DNA of 64,000 nt from Isoetes taiwanensis (GCA_021234155.1 JAJEKV010000095.1:1491524-1555523); one strand, 5' to 3'; positions 34,201-44,343 are shown, counted from the stretch's first letter. A program made the numbers and translations. Notes: generated by a model not told the origin, from the letters alone.

Positions 34201-34818
34201 TGCACATTGGTTACCATAGCATTGGTGGGCAGAGAAGCATTTTGCACTATAATACTGCTGGAATGGATTTGCGTAATGCGTTTCAATTCCCAGCAGTCAT
34301 TCAGAAATTAACAGACCCAGTACCAGGGTCGTATAGTCAATCCTTATCAGAAGCCTCAATAGCTTATTAATACCCTTTTAGAGATGTTTTCACAGCCAGG
34401 TGACTGGGTCGTCGATGCCTTCTCAGGGTCAGGGACCACCTTGGCTTGTGCTTTAAAAAAGGGTCGCAACTGCCTTGCAATTGATTTTGATAAGGATACT
34501 GTGGTATATATAAAATCCAGAATAAGTTCTCTGCACAGCCTGCCAGATGAGAAGTAGGAGGTTGGCCTTAAGGATAAGGATGGTAATCCTGCAGCTTCAA
34601 GCTCAGAGCCTTTGCCACCACTCACTGGGAACACCAACGATCCGGCCGAGTTCGTCGAGCTTGTTCCTATGGAAGAGCTTCAAAAGGTTGTGGAAGAGAA
34701 GGATGCCTCAGACACTGAGGAAGTTAATCCTGACAGCTCTACTAAGGTTCTCCCTCCTGCAGATTCTGATGATGAACTTGTTGACAAGGTCTTCCTCTTG
34801 ATGTATAATGTGTGCTAA
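31242..34818 (+). pseudogene. ParB-like domain / DNA methyltransferase gene
   Basis: Starts MKRSLARGSQDDGGSS at 31242. Exon 1 runs to a GTAAGT donor at 31713 and exon 2 starts at 31787 after TTTGCAG with an acidic/lysine-rich part (EEEEFEVEVVERPKKKKAK). Around 32255-32640 come ERPLQVRKIYSGHLFALK and FVLGGIHSFKARRQL ... LAMSHNVDNEYRMSMSF, the ParB/sulfiredoxin-like fold pattern. The catalytic part has motif IV DIPY (33868-33879), then FxGSGTT motif I as DAFSGSGTT (34420-34440) and ALKKGRNCLAIDFDKD. That order (IV before I) marks the beta class of N6-adenine/N4-cytosine methyltransferases, targeting an amino group on DNA. Introns at about 33384-33649 and 34079-34138 carry palindromes. Several in-frame stops, mostly TAG, and at least one frame change are present. 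Confidence 0.75.
33409..33636 (+). repeat. Intronic 114-bp tandem duplication with palindromes
   Basis: Two 114-bp copies (about 33409 and 33523), each with two palindromes (33422, 33463; 33536, 33577) and the phrase 'caagaagtccgttactgtg', lie within a methyltransferase intron. Confidence 0.85.
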
Positions 34819-35094
34819 AAAAATGACATTTTTTTAAGTGCCTATATTATTGTATTACATTATTGAAATATAACTTTGTTGTCTATGCGCGTATAGACTT
34901 TCTTCCTTCCCTTTGTATTTTTGTGTCGTAAGAAAGTGCATTTTCTTAGTGTATCTTAACACAAAATCTGTCGCCCGCTTTTAAAATTGGCCATATTTGG
35001 AATGCAACTTTATTTTTTGGTAGTTGTTTTTTTTTTAAATGGTCAAAACTGGCGAATTTACGTTTTTTTGAAAAAGGAATCTGCAATTGCACCA

Positions 35095-35125
35095 CAGGTC
35101 ATTAGTGCGTTTGCACCGTCACCTT
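35095..35125 (-). repeat. Right terminal inverted repeat
   Basis: Reverse complement begins AAGGTGACGGTGCAAACG and continues cactaatgacctg. Array sequence resumes at 35129 with atatgtccattcg. Confidence 0.85.
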
Positions 35126-35507
35126 GTTATATGTCCATTCGATTAATATTTAGAGTTTGTCATTCAGATTCCTTACGCACTCTTCCACTGACGCAATATT
35201 CTAGAGTTTATGCATAGGCCCCATTAGTGGCACACCAATGCTCGACATTGTTACTCATTCACATGTTAATTCTTTCAATTTTTTATGATATCAAGTTCAA
35301 GCATGGAAAAACACGGTGATTGAGCAAATCTTGTCGCTTTATGCCTTGGCATAATCATTTGTTTGGACTTATTAGAAGAACAACCATTCCTACACCTTAT
35401 TGTACGACCACGATATTTTTTTGAGAACTGGAATCTGGATTATGAGATGCATTTGATTGAGTTGGTTGTATGTGCTTGTTAATTAAGAAGGTATTCATTT
35501 TACTTGT

Positions 35508-35578
35508 GCATTGGTGGTCTAGTGGTAGAATAGTACCCTGCCACGGTACAGATCCGAGTTCGATTCTCAGCCAATGCA
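35508..35578 (+). tRNA. tRNA-Gly(GCC) 5
   Basis: Anticodon arm intact; T-stem changed (atccgag / ctcag) with a possible mismatch. Confidence 0.85.
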
Positions 35579-35834
35579 TCTTGTGGTTCAACTCTTCCAA
35601 TTTTGTTCTTGGTGCAAGAGCCAAAAAGAAGATTTAATGCATTAAACCAGTTGATAATGACATAAGGATAACTGAGCAATCGATTGCACCATAGTGTGAG
35701 AAATGAGATCGAAGCTAATCTTGCTCTCCCAACCATCAAACATCACAATGAGAGAGAATAAATGACTAGCCAAATCCTATCCTCCTAAATATCTCAATGA
35801 TCTAAGAAGAATCGGAAGTATTCCACATGCCGTC

Positions 35835-35916
35835 GTGGATGTGCCAGAGTGGTTATTGGGCATGACTAGAAATCATGTGGGCTTTGCTCGCATAGGTTCG
35901 AATCCTATCATCCACG
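35835..35916 (+). tRNA. tRNA-Ser(AGA) 6
   Basis: All arms match: acceptor GTGGATG/CATCCAC plus G, intact box A and box B. One of the cleanest Ser copies. Confidence 0.95.
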
Positions 35917-36053
35917 TGTAGGAGCTTGTTCATATTATTTTATAGTCCCTATTATTTTTTCCCTATTATTTTATAGCCATAGAAATTAGGGTTTGCTTCA
36001 TGACATACTTACGCTATAACTTTATAATATAAAGATTCATTTGTATTACTTAT

Positions 36054-36124
36054 GCATTGGTGGTCTAGTGGTAGAATAGTACCCTGCCACGGTACAGACC
36101 CGAGTTTGATTCTCGGCCAATGCA
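36054..36124 (+). tRNA. tRNA-Gly(GCC) 6
   Basis: Intact except T-loop tttgatt (box B C to T). Its upstream flank differs from other units (contains 'ccatagaaattagggtttgc'). Confidence 0.85.
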
Positions 36125-36382
36125 TCCTGTGGTTCAACTCTTCCAATTTTGTTCTTGGCGCAAGAGCCAAAAAAGAAGATTTAATGCATTAAACCATGAT
36201 GATAATGACATAAGAATAACTGAGCAATCGATTGCACCATAGTGTGAGAAATGAGATCGAAGCTAATCTTGCTCTTCCAACCATCAAACATCACAATGAG
36301 AGAGAACAAATGACTAGCCAAATCCTAACCTCCTAAATATTTCAATGATCTAAGAAGAATCGGAAGTATTCCACATGCCGTC

Positions 36383-36464
36383 GTGGATGTGCCAGAGTGG
36401 TTATTGGACATGACTAGAAATCATGTGGGCTTTGTTTGCATAGGTTCGAATCCTATCATCCACA
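36383..36464 (+). tRNA. tRNA-Ser(AGA) 7
   Basis: Complete; discriminator base A instead of G and the usual 'gtgtaggagc' 3' flank is deleted, so the T-run terminator is lost here. Confidence 0.8.
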
Positions 36465-36852
36465 TGTCCCTATCACATACGTCCATTCGATTAATATTTA
36501 GAGTTTGTCATTCAGATTCCCTACGCACTCTTCCACTGACGCAATATTCTAGGGTTTATGCATAGCCCCCATTAGTGGCACACCAATGCTCGACATTGTT
36601 ACTCATTCACATGTTAATTCTTTCAATTTTTTATGATATCAGGTTCAAGCATGGAAAAACACGGTGATTGAGCAAATCTTGTCGCTTTATGCCTTGGCAT
36701 AATCATTTGTTTGGACTTATTAGAAGAACAACCATTCCTGCACCTTATTGAACGACCACGATATTTTTTTGAGAACTGGATTATGAGATGCATTTGATTG
36801 AGTTCGTTGTATGTGCTTGTTAATTAAGAAGGTATTCATTTGTATTACTTGT

Positions 36853-36923
36853 GCATTGGTGGTCTAGTGGTAGAATAGTACCCTGCCACAGTACAGACCC
36901 GAGTTCGATTCTCGGCGAATGAA
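36853..36923 (+). tRNA. tRNA-Gly(GCC) 7, damaged acceptor
   Basis: Anticodon GCC present, but the stem reads gtacc/agtac and the 3' acceptor strand is cgaatga, breaking two pairs. Probably non-functional. Confidence 0.75.
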
Positions 36924-37163
36924 TCCTGTGGTTCAACTCTTCCAATTTTGTTCTTGGTGCAAGAGCCAGAAAGAAGATTTAATGCATTAAACCTGATAAT
37001 GACATAAGGCGATTGCACCATAGTGTGAGAAATGAGATCGAAGCTAATCTTGCTCTTCCAACCATCAAACATCACAATGAGAGAGAACAAATGACTTGCC
37101 AAATCCTATCCTCCTAAATATTTCAATGATCTAAGAAGAAATGGAAGTATTCCACATGCCGTC

Positions 37164-37245
37164 GTGGATGTGCCAGAGTGGTTATTGTGCATGACTAGAA
37201 ATCATGTGGGCTTTGCTCGCATAGGTTCGAATCCTATCATCCTAC
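37164..37245 (+). pseudogene. tRNA-Ser 8, 3' end lost
   Basis: Good up to the T-arm (ggttcgaatcctatcatcc), then replaced by 'taccattc', the start of the pyrimidine tract. One base of the anticodon-stem flank also differs (attgtgcatg). Confidence 0.8.
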
Positions 37246-37246
37246 C

Positions 37247-38590
37247 ATTCTTTACGCTGCTTTTACTCTTTTCTTTTTCCTTTTCCTTGTTTTCACACTT
37301 CCCTTTTTCCTTTTCCTTTTTTTTTTTTCATTTTCTTTGCATGCTTCCTTTCTTTCTTTCTTTTTTTTCTTTTTTTTTTTTCACATCCTTGTTTCCCCCT
37401 ATGTTGCCCTTCCCTTTCCCTTCTTCCCAAACCTTTTTCCATGCTCTGCTTGGCTTCTTTTTTCCCCTTTCTTTCGCCCTTTTTCTGTGCCTTTTTCCCC
37501 CTCTCTTTTCCCATTTCGCTATTCCTCTTTTCCCCACCTTTTTTTCGTTCCCTTTTTTCCCTTCCATTTTCCTCCTTTCCCCACCCTTTCCCTTTTCTCC
37601 TCTCTCTATTTTTCCTTTTCCCTTTTCTCATGACATTCTTTCTCATGCCTTTTTTCCCTTCCATTTACATGCTCTTTTCGCTTCCCTTTTACCCTTTGTT
37701 CACCCTTTCCTCTTTCCCTTTTCTCGTGGCTTTTCCCCCTCCCTTTTCCCTATCCCTCTTCCCCTTTTTCCTCTTGCTTTTTCCTGGTTCTTTTTTCCAC
37801 TTTCCCCTCCCTTTTTTATTTTTTCATTTCCCTTTTCCATTTCCAGTTCCCCCTTTTCCCTTCCCCTTTCCTCTTTTTTCCCACCCTTTCCCTCTTCCCC
37901 TTTTGATGGTGCCCTTTTTCCCTTCATTTTTCCCTTTCGTTTTCTACTCCCTTTCTCAAGCCATTTATTCCTTCCCTTTTTGACTTTTCCTTTTCCCATG
38001 CCTTTTTTTTTCCTTCCCTTTTGCATTCTCTTTTTTTTTTTTCCTCGTGCCTTTTTGCCCTTCACATTCTCCCTTTGCTTCTCTTTTTTCCTTTTCCCCC
38101 TTTTCCTTTTCCCATGCCTTTGTTTTTTCCCCACTCTTTCTTAATCCCTTTTTCCAGATGATTTTTTCCTTCCCTTTTCCCCTTTCCTCTCTTTTCTTTT
38201 TCCTTTCTCATTCCTTTATCTCATTCCCATTTCCTTTTTAATTTCCCTTTCCCCATCATTTTCCTCTTCCCTTTTTTTTTAATGAGTTTCCTCACCTTTT
38301 TATCTTCCCTTTTTCCCTTTCCCTCTTCCCTTGAACTTTTCTTCCCTTCTCCCTTCCTTCTTCCTTCCCCCCTTACCCTTTCCCTTTCCCAATGCCCTCT
38401 CTTTCATCCCACCCCCCTTTTCCTTTCCCTTTCCCATGCCTTTTTCCATGATCTACCCTTTTCCTTTTTTTTGTGGATTTCCTTCCCTTTCCCTCTTTCC
38501 CTTTTCTCATTGTCCTTTTTAGAGTTTTTTCCCTTTCTCCCTTTTTTTTCTTTCTCTTTTGTCATTCATTTCCCCCCCTCTTCCATTTCT
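37247..38590. repeat. Pyrimidine-only tract, ~1.3 kb
   Basis: The plus strand is almost pure C and T in irregular CCCTTTT-like runs with scattered 'catgcc', 'tcatt' and 'ctcatgac'. It starts inside a tRNA-Ser gene and ends inside a normal array phrase (tctagggtttatgcatagcc), so it replaces about one to two array units. A 326-codon Phe/Pro/Leu/Ser frame across it is a composition effect. It may be a true microsatellite or a failed consensus. Confidence 0.85.
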
Positions 38591-38868
38591 AGGGTTTATG
38601 CATAGCCCCTTTTAGTCCACCAATTGCCCATTGTTACTTTTCACATGTTAATTTTTCAATTTTTTTTGATATCAGATCAAAGCATGGAAAACATGGTGAT
38701 TGAGCAAATCTTTGTATGCCTTGGCATAATCATTTGTTTGGACTTATTAGAAGAACAACCAAATGATCTTATTGTACCATAAATATTTTTTTTTGCTTCA
38801 TGACATACTTTGATTTGAGTTAGTATGTGCGCTTATTAATTAAGAAGGTATTCATTTGTATTACTTAT

Positions 38869-38936
38869 GCATTGGTGGTCTAGTGGTAGAATAGTACCCC
38901 ACCAGTATGCACTGAAGTTCGATTCTCGGCCAATGC
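38869..38936 (+). pseudogene. tRNA-Gly 8, scrambled anticodon arm
   Basis: 68 nt. Both ends are normal, but the anticodon arm reads gtaccccaccagtatgcact, with no stem and no GCC in place. Confidence 0.85.
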
Positions 38937-39190
38937 ATCCTGTGGTTCAACTCTTCCAATTTTGTTCTTGGCGCAAGAGCCAAAAGAAGATTTAATGCAT
39001 TAAACCATGATGATAATGACATAAGGATAACGAGCAATCGATTGCACCATAGTGAGAAAATGAGATCGGGCTAATCTTGCTCTTCCAACCATCAAACATC
39101 ACAATGAGAGAGAACAAATGACTAGCCAAATCCTATCCTCCTAAATATTTCAATGATCTAAGAAGAAATGTAAGTATTCCACATGCCGCT

Positions 39191-39270
39191 GTGGATGTGC
39201 GAGTGGTTATTGGGCATGACTAGAAATCATGTGGGCTTTGCTCGCATAGGTTCGAATCCTATCATCCACA
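39191..39270 (+). pseudogene. tRNA-Ser 9, two-base deletion
   Basis: gccagag is reduced to gcgag near box A and the discriminator is A. Otherwise complete. Confidence 0.75.
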
Positions 39271-39687
39271 TGTAGGAGCTTTTTTATATTATTTTATAGT
39301 CCCTATCACATATGTCCATTCGATTAATATTTAGAGTTTGTCATTCATATTCCCCACGCACTCTTCCACTGACGCAATATTCTAGGGTTTATGCATAGCC
39401 CCCATTAGTGGCACACGAATGCTCGACATTCTTACTCATTCATATGTTAATTCTTTCAATTTTTTATGATATCAAGTTCAAGCATGGAAAAACACGACGA
39501 TTGAGCAAATCTTGTCGCTTTATGCCTTGGCATAATCATTTGTTTGGACTTATTAGAAGAACAACCATTCCCCGCACCTTATTGTACGATCATGATATTT
39601 TTTTTGAGAACCGGATTATGAGATGCATTTGATTGAGTTCGTTGTATGTGCTTGTTAATTAAGAAGGTATTCATTTGTATTACTTGT

Positions 39688-39755
39688 GCATTGGTGGTCT
39701 AGTGGTAGAATAGTACCACCTTGCATGCACCCGAGTTCGATTCTCGGCCAATGCA
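39688..39755 (+). pseudogene. tRNA-Gly 9, scrambled anticodon arm
   Basis: 68 nt; arm reads gtaccaccttgcatgcaccc, anticodon position lost. The rest is intact. Confidence 0.85.
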
Positions 39756-40005
39756 TCATGTGGTTCAACTCTTTCAATTTTGTTCTTGGCGCAAGAGCCA
39801 AAAAGAAGATTTAATGCATTAAAGATAATGACATAAGGATAACTGAGCAATCGATTGCACCATAGTGTGAGAAATGAGATCGAAGCTAATCTTGCTCTTC
39901 CAACCATCAAACATCACAATGAGAGAGAACAAATGACTAGCCAAATCCTATCCTCCTAAATATTTCAATGATCTAAGAAGAAACAGAAGTATTCCACATG
40001 TCGTT

Positions 40006-40087
40006 GTGGATGTGCCAGAGTGGTTATTGGGCATGACTAGAAATCATGTGGGCTTTGCTCGCATAGGTTCGAATCCTATCATCCACG
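40006..40087 (+). tRNA. tRNA-Ser(AGA) 10
   Basis: Complete and well-formed, followed within 20 bases by a T5 run. Confidence 0.95.
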
Positions 40088-40502
40088 TGTAGGAGCTTTT
40101 TCATATTATTTTATAGTCCCTATCACATATGTCCATTCGATTAATATTTAGAGTTTGTCATTCATATTCCCCACGCACTCTTCCACTGACGCAATATTCT
40201 AGAGTTTATGCATAGCCCCCATTAGTGGCACACCAATGCTCAACATTGTTACTCATTCACATGTTAATTCTTTCAATTTTTTATGATATCAAGTTCAAGC
40301 ATGGAAAAACACGGTGATTGAGCAAATCTTGTCGCTTTATGCCTTGGCATAATCATTTGTTTGGACTTATTAGAAGAACAACCATTCCTGCACCTTATTG
40401 TACGACCACGATATTTTTTTGAGAACTGGATTATGAGATGCATTTGATTGAGTTCGTTGTATGTGCTTGTTAATTAAGAAGGTATTCATTTGTATTACTT
40501 GT

Positions 40503-40575
40503 GCATTGGTGGTCTAGTGGTAGAATAGTACCGCCACCCGGTATGCGGACTGAAGTTCGATTCTCGGCCAATGCA
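40503..40575 (+). pseudogene. tRNA-Gly 10, scrambled anticodon arm
   Basis: 73 nt; arm reads gtaccgccacccggtatgcg. A GCC triplet is present but out of register, and the stem is not formed as in normal copies. Confidence 0.8.
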
Positions 40576-40832
40576 TCCTGTGGTTCAACTCTTCCAATTT
40601 TGTTCTTGGCGCAAGAGCCAAAAAGAAGATTTAATGCATTAAACCATGTTGATAATGACATAAGGATAACTGAGCAATCGATTGCACCATAGTGTGAGAA
40701 ATGAGATCGAAGCTAATCTTGCTCTTCCAACCATCAAACATCACAATGAGAGAGAACAAATGACTAGCCAAATCCTATCCTCCTAAATATTTCAATGATC
40801 TAAGAAGAAACAGAAGTATTTCGCATGCCGTT

Positions 40833-40914
40833 GTGGATGTGCCAGAGTGGTTATTGGGCATGACTAGAAATCATGTGGGCTTTGCTCGCATAGGTTCGAA
40901 TCCTATCATCCACG
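40833..40914 (+). tRNA. tRNA-Ser(AGA) 11
   Basis: Complete and well-formed; T5 run follows. Confidence 0.95.
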
Positions 40915-41348
40915 TGTAGGAGCTTTTTCATATTATTTTATAGTCCCTATCACATATGTCCATTCGATTAATATTTAGAGTTTGTCATTCATATTCCCCA
41001 CGCACTCTTCCACTGACGCAATATTCTAGAGTTTATGCATAGCCCCCATTAGTGGCACACCAATGCCTTTTCCACTTTCATTGTTACTCATTCACATGTT
41101 AATTCTTTCAATTTTTTATGATATCAAGTTCAAGCATGGAAAACACGGTTTGATTGAGCAAATCTTGTCGCTTTTATGCCTTTTCCATAATCATTTGTTT
41201 GGACTTATTAGAAGAACAACCATTCCTTTTGACCTTATTGTAATGCGACCAATGATATTTTTTTTGAGAACCGGATTATGAGATGCATTTGATTGAGTTC
41301 GTTGTATGTGCTTGTTAATTAAGAAGGTATTCATTTTTCCTTACTTGT

Positions 41349-41425
41349 GCATTGGTGGTCTAGTGGTAGAATAGTACCCCTTTACCACCACGGTATGCAC
41401 TGAAGTTCGATTCTCGGCCAATGCA
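41349..41425 (+). pseudogene. tRNA-Gly 11, scrambled anticodon arm
   Basis: 77 nt; arm reads gtacccctttaccaccacgg, an expanded form with CTTT inserted. Confidence 0.85.
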
Positions 41426-41685
41426 TCCTCGTGGTTTTCAACTCTTCCAATTTTGTTCTTGGTGCAAGAGCCAAAAAGAAGATTTAATGCAATTAAACCA
41501 TGTTGATAATGACATAAGGATAACTGAGCAATCGATTGCGCCATAGTGTGAGAAATGAGATCGAATCTAATCTTGCTCTCCCAACCATCAAACATCACAA
41601 TGAGAGAGAATAAATGACTAGCCAAATCCTATCCTCCTAAATATCTCAATGATCTAAGAAGAATCTAAGTATTCCACATGCCGTC

Positions 41686-41769
41686 GTGGATGGATGTGCC
41701 GAGTGGTTATTGGGCATGATTAGAAATCATGTGGGCTTTGCTCGCATAGGTTCAATCCTATCATCCACG
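41686..41769 (+). pseudogene. tRNA-Ser 12, damaged
   Basis: A 4-base duplication in the acceptor (gtggatggatg) and single-base losses in gccgag and gttcaatcc. Confidence 0.8.
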
Positions 41770-42185
41770 TAGGAGCTTTTTCATATTGTTTTATAGTCCC
41801 TATCACATATGTCCATTCGACAATATTTAGAGTTTGTCATTCATATTCCCCAATTTTTCCAGTGACCCAATATTCTAGGGTTTATGCATAGCCCCCATTA
41901 GTGGCACACCAATGCTTCGACATTGTTACTCATTCACATGTTAATTCTTTCAATTTTTTTTTGATATCCTTTTTCAAGCATGGAAAAACATGGTGATTGA
42001 GCAAATCTTTTCGCTTTTTGCCTTTTCATAATCATTTGTTTGGACTTATTAGAAGAACAACCATTCCTTTACCTTTTATGTACCTTTTCCCTTTATTTTT
42101 TTTTTTTCCCGGATTATGAGATGCATTTGATTGAGTTCGTTGTATGTGCTTGTTAATTAAGAAGGTATTCATTTGTATTACTTGT

Positions 42186-42259
42186 GCATTGGTGGTCTAG
42201 TGGTAGAATAGTACCCCCACCTTCATACCTTTTCTTTTCCCCCTTCTCCTTCCAATGCA
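42186..42259 (+). pseudogene. tRNA-Gly 12, replaced by pyrimidines
   Basis: After gtagaatagtaccc the anticodon and T arms are overwritten by 'ccaccttcatacctttt' and further C/T runs. Only both ends remain. Confidence 0.85.
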
Positions 42260-42512
42260 TCCCGGTGGGTTCAACTCTTTCAATTTTGTTCTTGGCGCAA
42301 GAGCCAAAAGAAGATTTAATGCATTAAACCATGTTGATAATGACATAAGGATAACTTCCCAATCGATTGCACCATAGTGTGAGAAATGAGATCGGTCTAA
42401 TCTTGCTCTTTCCAACCATCAAACATCACAATGAGAGAGAACAAATGACTAGCCAAATCCTATCCTCCTAAATATTTCAATGATCTAAGAAGAAATTATT
42501 TCACATGCCGCT

Positions 42513-42588
42513 GTGGATGTGCCGTGGTTATTGGGCATGATTAGAAATCATGTGGGTTTTTTTCATAGGTTCAATCCTATCATCCACG
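42513..42588 (+). pseudogene. tRNA-Ser 13, damaged
   Basis: Loss in gccgtgg, variable arm turned to gtgggtttttttcat, and T-arm gttcaatcc. Confidence 0.8.
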
Positions 42589-43014
42589 TGTGGAGCTTTT
42601 TTCATATTATTTTATAGTCCCTATCACATATGTCCATTCCCTTTTTTCCTTTTAGAGTTTGTCATTCATATTCCCCACCCTTTTCCAATTCCCTAATATT
42701 CTAGAGTTTATGCATAGCCCCCATTAGTGGCACACCAATGCTCACATTGTTACTCATTCACATGTTAATTCTTTTCAATTTTTATGATATCAAGTTCAAG
42801 CATGGAAAAACATGGTGATTGAGCAAATCTTGTCGCTTATGCCTTGGCATAATCATTTGTTTGGACTTATTAGAAGAACAACCATTTCCTGCCCCTTATT
42901 GTACCTTTTCTTTTCCTACCTTTTCTATTTTTTGAGAACTGATTATGGGATGCATTTGATTGAGTTCCTTGTATGTGCTTGTTAATTAAGAAGGTATTCA
43001 TTTGTATTACTTTG

Positions 43015-43086
43015 TCCTGGTGGTCTAGTGGTAGAATAGTACCCTCCACCTTTCCCTTTCCATTCGAGTTCGATTCTCCCAATGCA
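43015..43086 (+). pseudogene. tRNA-Gly 13, corrupted
   Basis: Start altered (tcctggtgg), anticodon arm replaced by 'ccctccacctttccctttcc', 3' strand shortened. Confidence 0.8.
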
Positions 43087-43337
43087 TCCCCTGGTTTTTT
43101 TCCACTTTTGTCCTTTTAAAGAGCCAAAAAGAAGATTTAATGCATTAAACCATGTTGATAATGACATAAGGATAACTCTAGCAATCGATTCCTCACCATA
43201 GTGTTTCCCTGAGATCGGTTAATCTTTGTTCTCAACCATTCAAACATCACAATTTGAGAGAATTTTTGACTAGCCAAATCCTATCCTCCCCTTATCTCAA
43301 TGATCTAAGAAGAATCCTTTTCCACATGCCGTCCCTT

Positions 43338-43380
43338 TGGATGTGCCAAAGTGGTTATTGGGCATGACTAGAAATCATTT
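43338..43380 (+). pseudogene. tRNA-Ser 14, 3'-truncated
   Basis: Begins after a 'cccttt' replacement of the acceptor and ends at aaatcatttt, where unrelated spacer (43381-43510) takes over. Confidence 0.75.
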
Positions 43381-43898
43381 TCTCCTTGGCCAATTTGATC
43401 CTCTTTTATTGGAAATGGAGGTCTTCGGATGCATCATTAGTTGATCTCAACCATCCAAATTAGGGTTTGATTCAGTCCCTACATTTTAAACTTTATAATA
43501 TAAGATAGTCCATTTCCCTTTTCCAATTAATATTTAGAGTTTGTCATTCCATTTCCCTACGCACTCTTCCACCGAATTTTTATTCTAGGGTTTATGCATA
43601 GCCACTATCCCATTAGTGGCACACCAATGCTTCGACATTGTTACTCATTCACATGTTAATTCTTTCAATTTTTTTTATGATATCAGGGTTCAAGCATGGA
43701 AAAACATGGTGATTGAGCAAATCTTGTCGCTTTATGCCTTGGCATAATCATTTATTTGGACTTATTAGAAGAACAACCATTCTCGCACCTTATTGTACGA
43801 CCCGCGATATGTTTTTGAGAACCGATTATGAGATGGATTTGATTGAGTTCCTTGTATGTGCTTGTTAATTAAGAAGGTATTCATTTTGTATTACTTGT

Positions 43899-44002
43899 GC
43901 ATTGGTGGTCTCATTTGTTAATTAAGAAGGTATTCATTTGTAGTAGAATAGTACCCCCAATCATGGTGATTGAGCACGAGTTCGATTCTCATGGCCAATG
44001 CA
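43899..44002 (+). pseudogene. tRNA-Gly 14 with array pieces inserted
   Basis: 104 nt. Within the gene lie a copy of the upstream phrase (ttaattaagaaggtattcat) and of 'catggtgattgagcac', both from elsewhere in the unit. It looks like a template-switch or mis-join product. Confidence 0.8.
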
Positions 44003-44261
44003 TCCCCCTGGTTCAACTCTTCCAATTTTGTTCTTGGCGCAAGAGCCAAAAAGAAGATTTAATGCATTAAACCATGCTGTCATTAAGGATAAGTAGAGAA
44101 AGCAATCGATTGCACCATAGTGTGAGAAATGAGATCGAAGCTAATCTTGCTCTTCCAACCATCAAACATCACAATGAGAGAGAACAAATGACTAGCCAAA
44201 TCCTATCCTCCTAAATATTTCAATGATCTAAGAAGAAACCTAAGTATTTCGCATGCCGCTT

Positions 44262-44343
44262 GTGGATGTGCCGAGTGGTTATTGGGCATGACTAGAAATC
44301 ATGTGGGCTTTGCTTTGGCATAGGTTCAATCCTATCATCCACG
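44262..44343 (+). pseudogene. tRNA-Ser 15, several small indels
   Basis: gccgag lacks a base, variable arm has tgctttggca, T-arm is gttcaatcc. Anticodon AGA remains. Confidence 0.75.

Larger units (their letters stand above)
26360..35125. mobile_element. DNA transposon with transposase and DNA methyltransferase
   Basis: Terminal inverted repeats start AAGGTGACGGTGCAAACG on both ends and match over about 31 bp with one difference (26360-26390 and 35095-35125 reversed). The insertion splits the array phrase 'tcacatat/gtccattcg'; both sides carry ATAT, within a longer imperfect duplication. The 8.8 kb interior has a minus-strand DUF7869-type transposase-like gene on the left and a plus-strand ParB-like/DNA methyltransferase gene on the right, diverging from a ~1.05 kb centre. 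About 23 copies of the palindrome CTATGCGCGCATAG or variants lie in its spacers and introns and not in the surrounding array. No capsid, polymerase or integrase gene is seen. Both genes have stops and frame changes, so this copy is probably not autonomous. Confidence 0.85.

Noticed and set aside
31242-34560. Reassigned TAG codon
   Set aside because: Frame changes also occur and other genes in the window show no TAG readthrough; decay of methylated CAG is simpler.
26360-35125. Polinton or other virus-like element
   Set aside because: Large size and long gene pair raised the idea, but there is no capsid, family-B polymerase, retroviral-type integrase or protease; the termini and genes fit a DNA transposon.
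37164-38144. 326-codon open frame (Phe/Pro/Leu/Ser) and its minus-strand Lys/Glu/Arg/Gly partners
   Set aside because: It is a direct result of the pyrimidine-only composition; no start context, domain or codon structure.
40501-40692. Many 60-95 codon frames across the tRNA units on both strands
   Set aside because: They are shadows of tRNA genes and spacers and recur in every unit.
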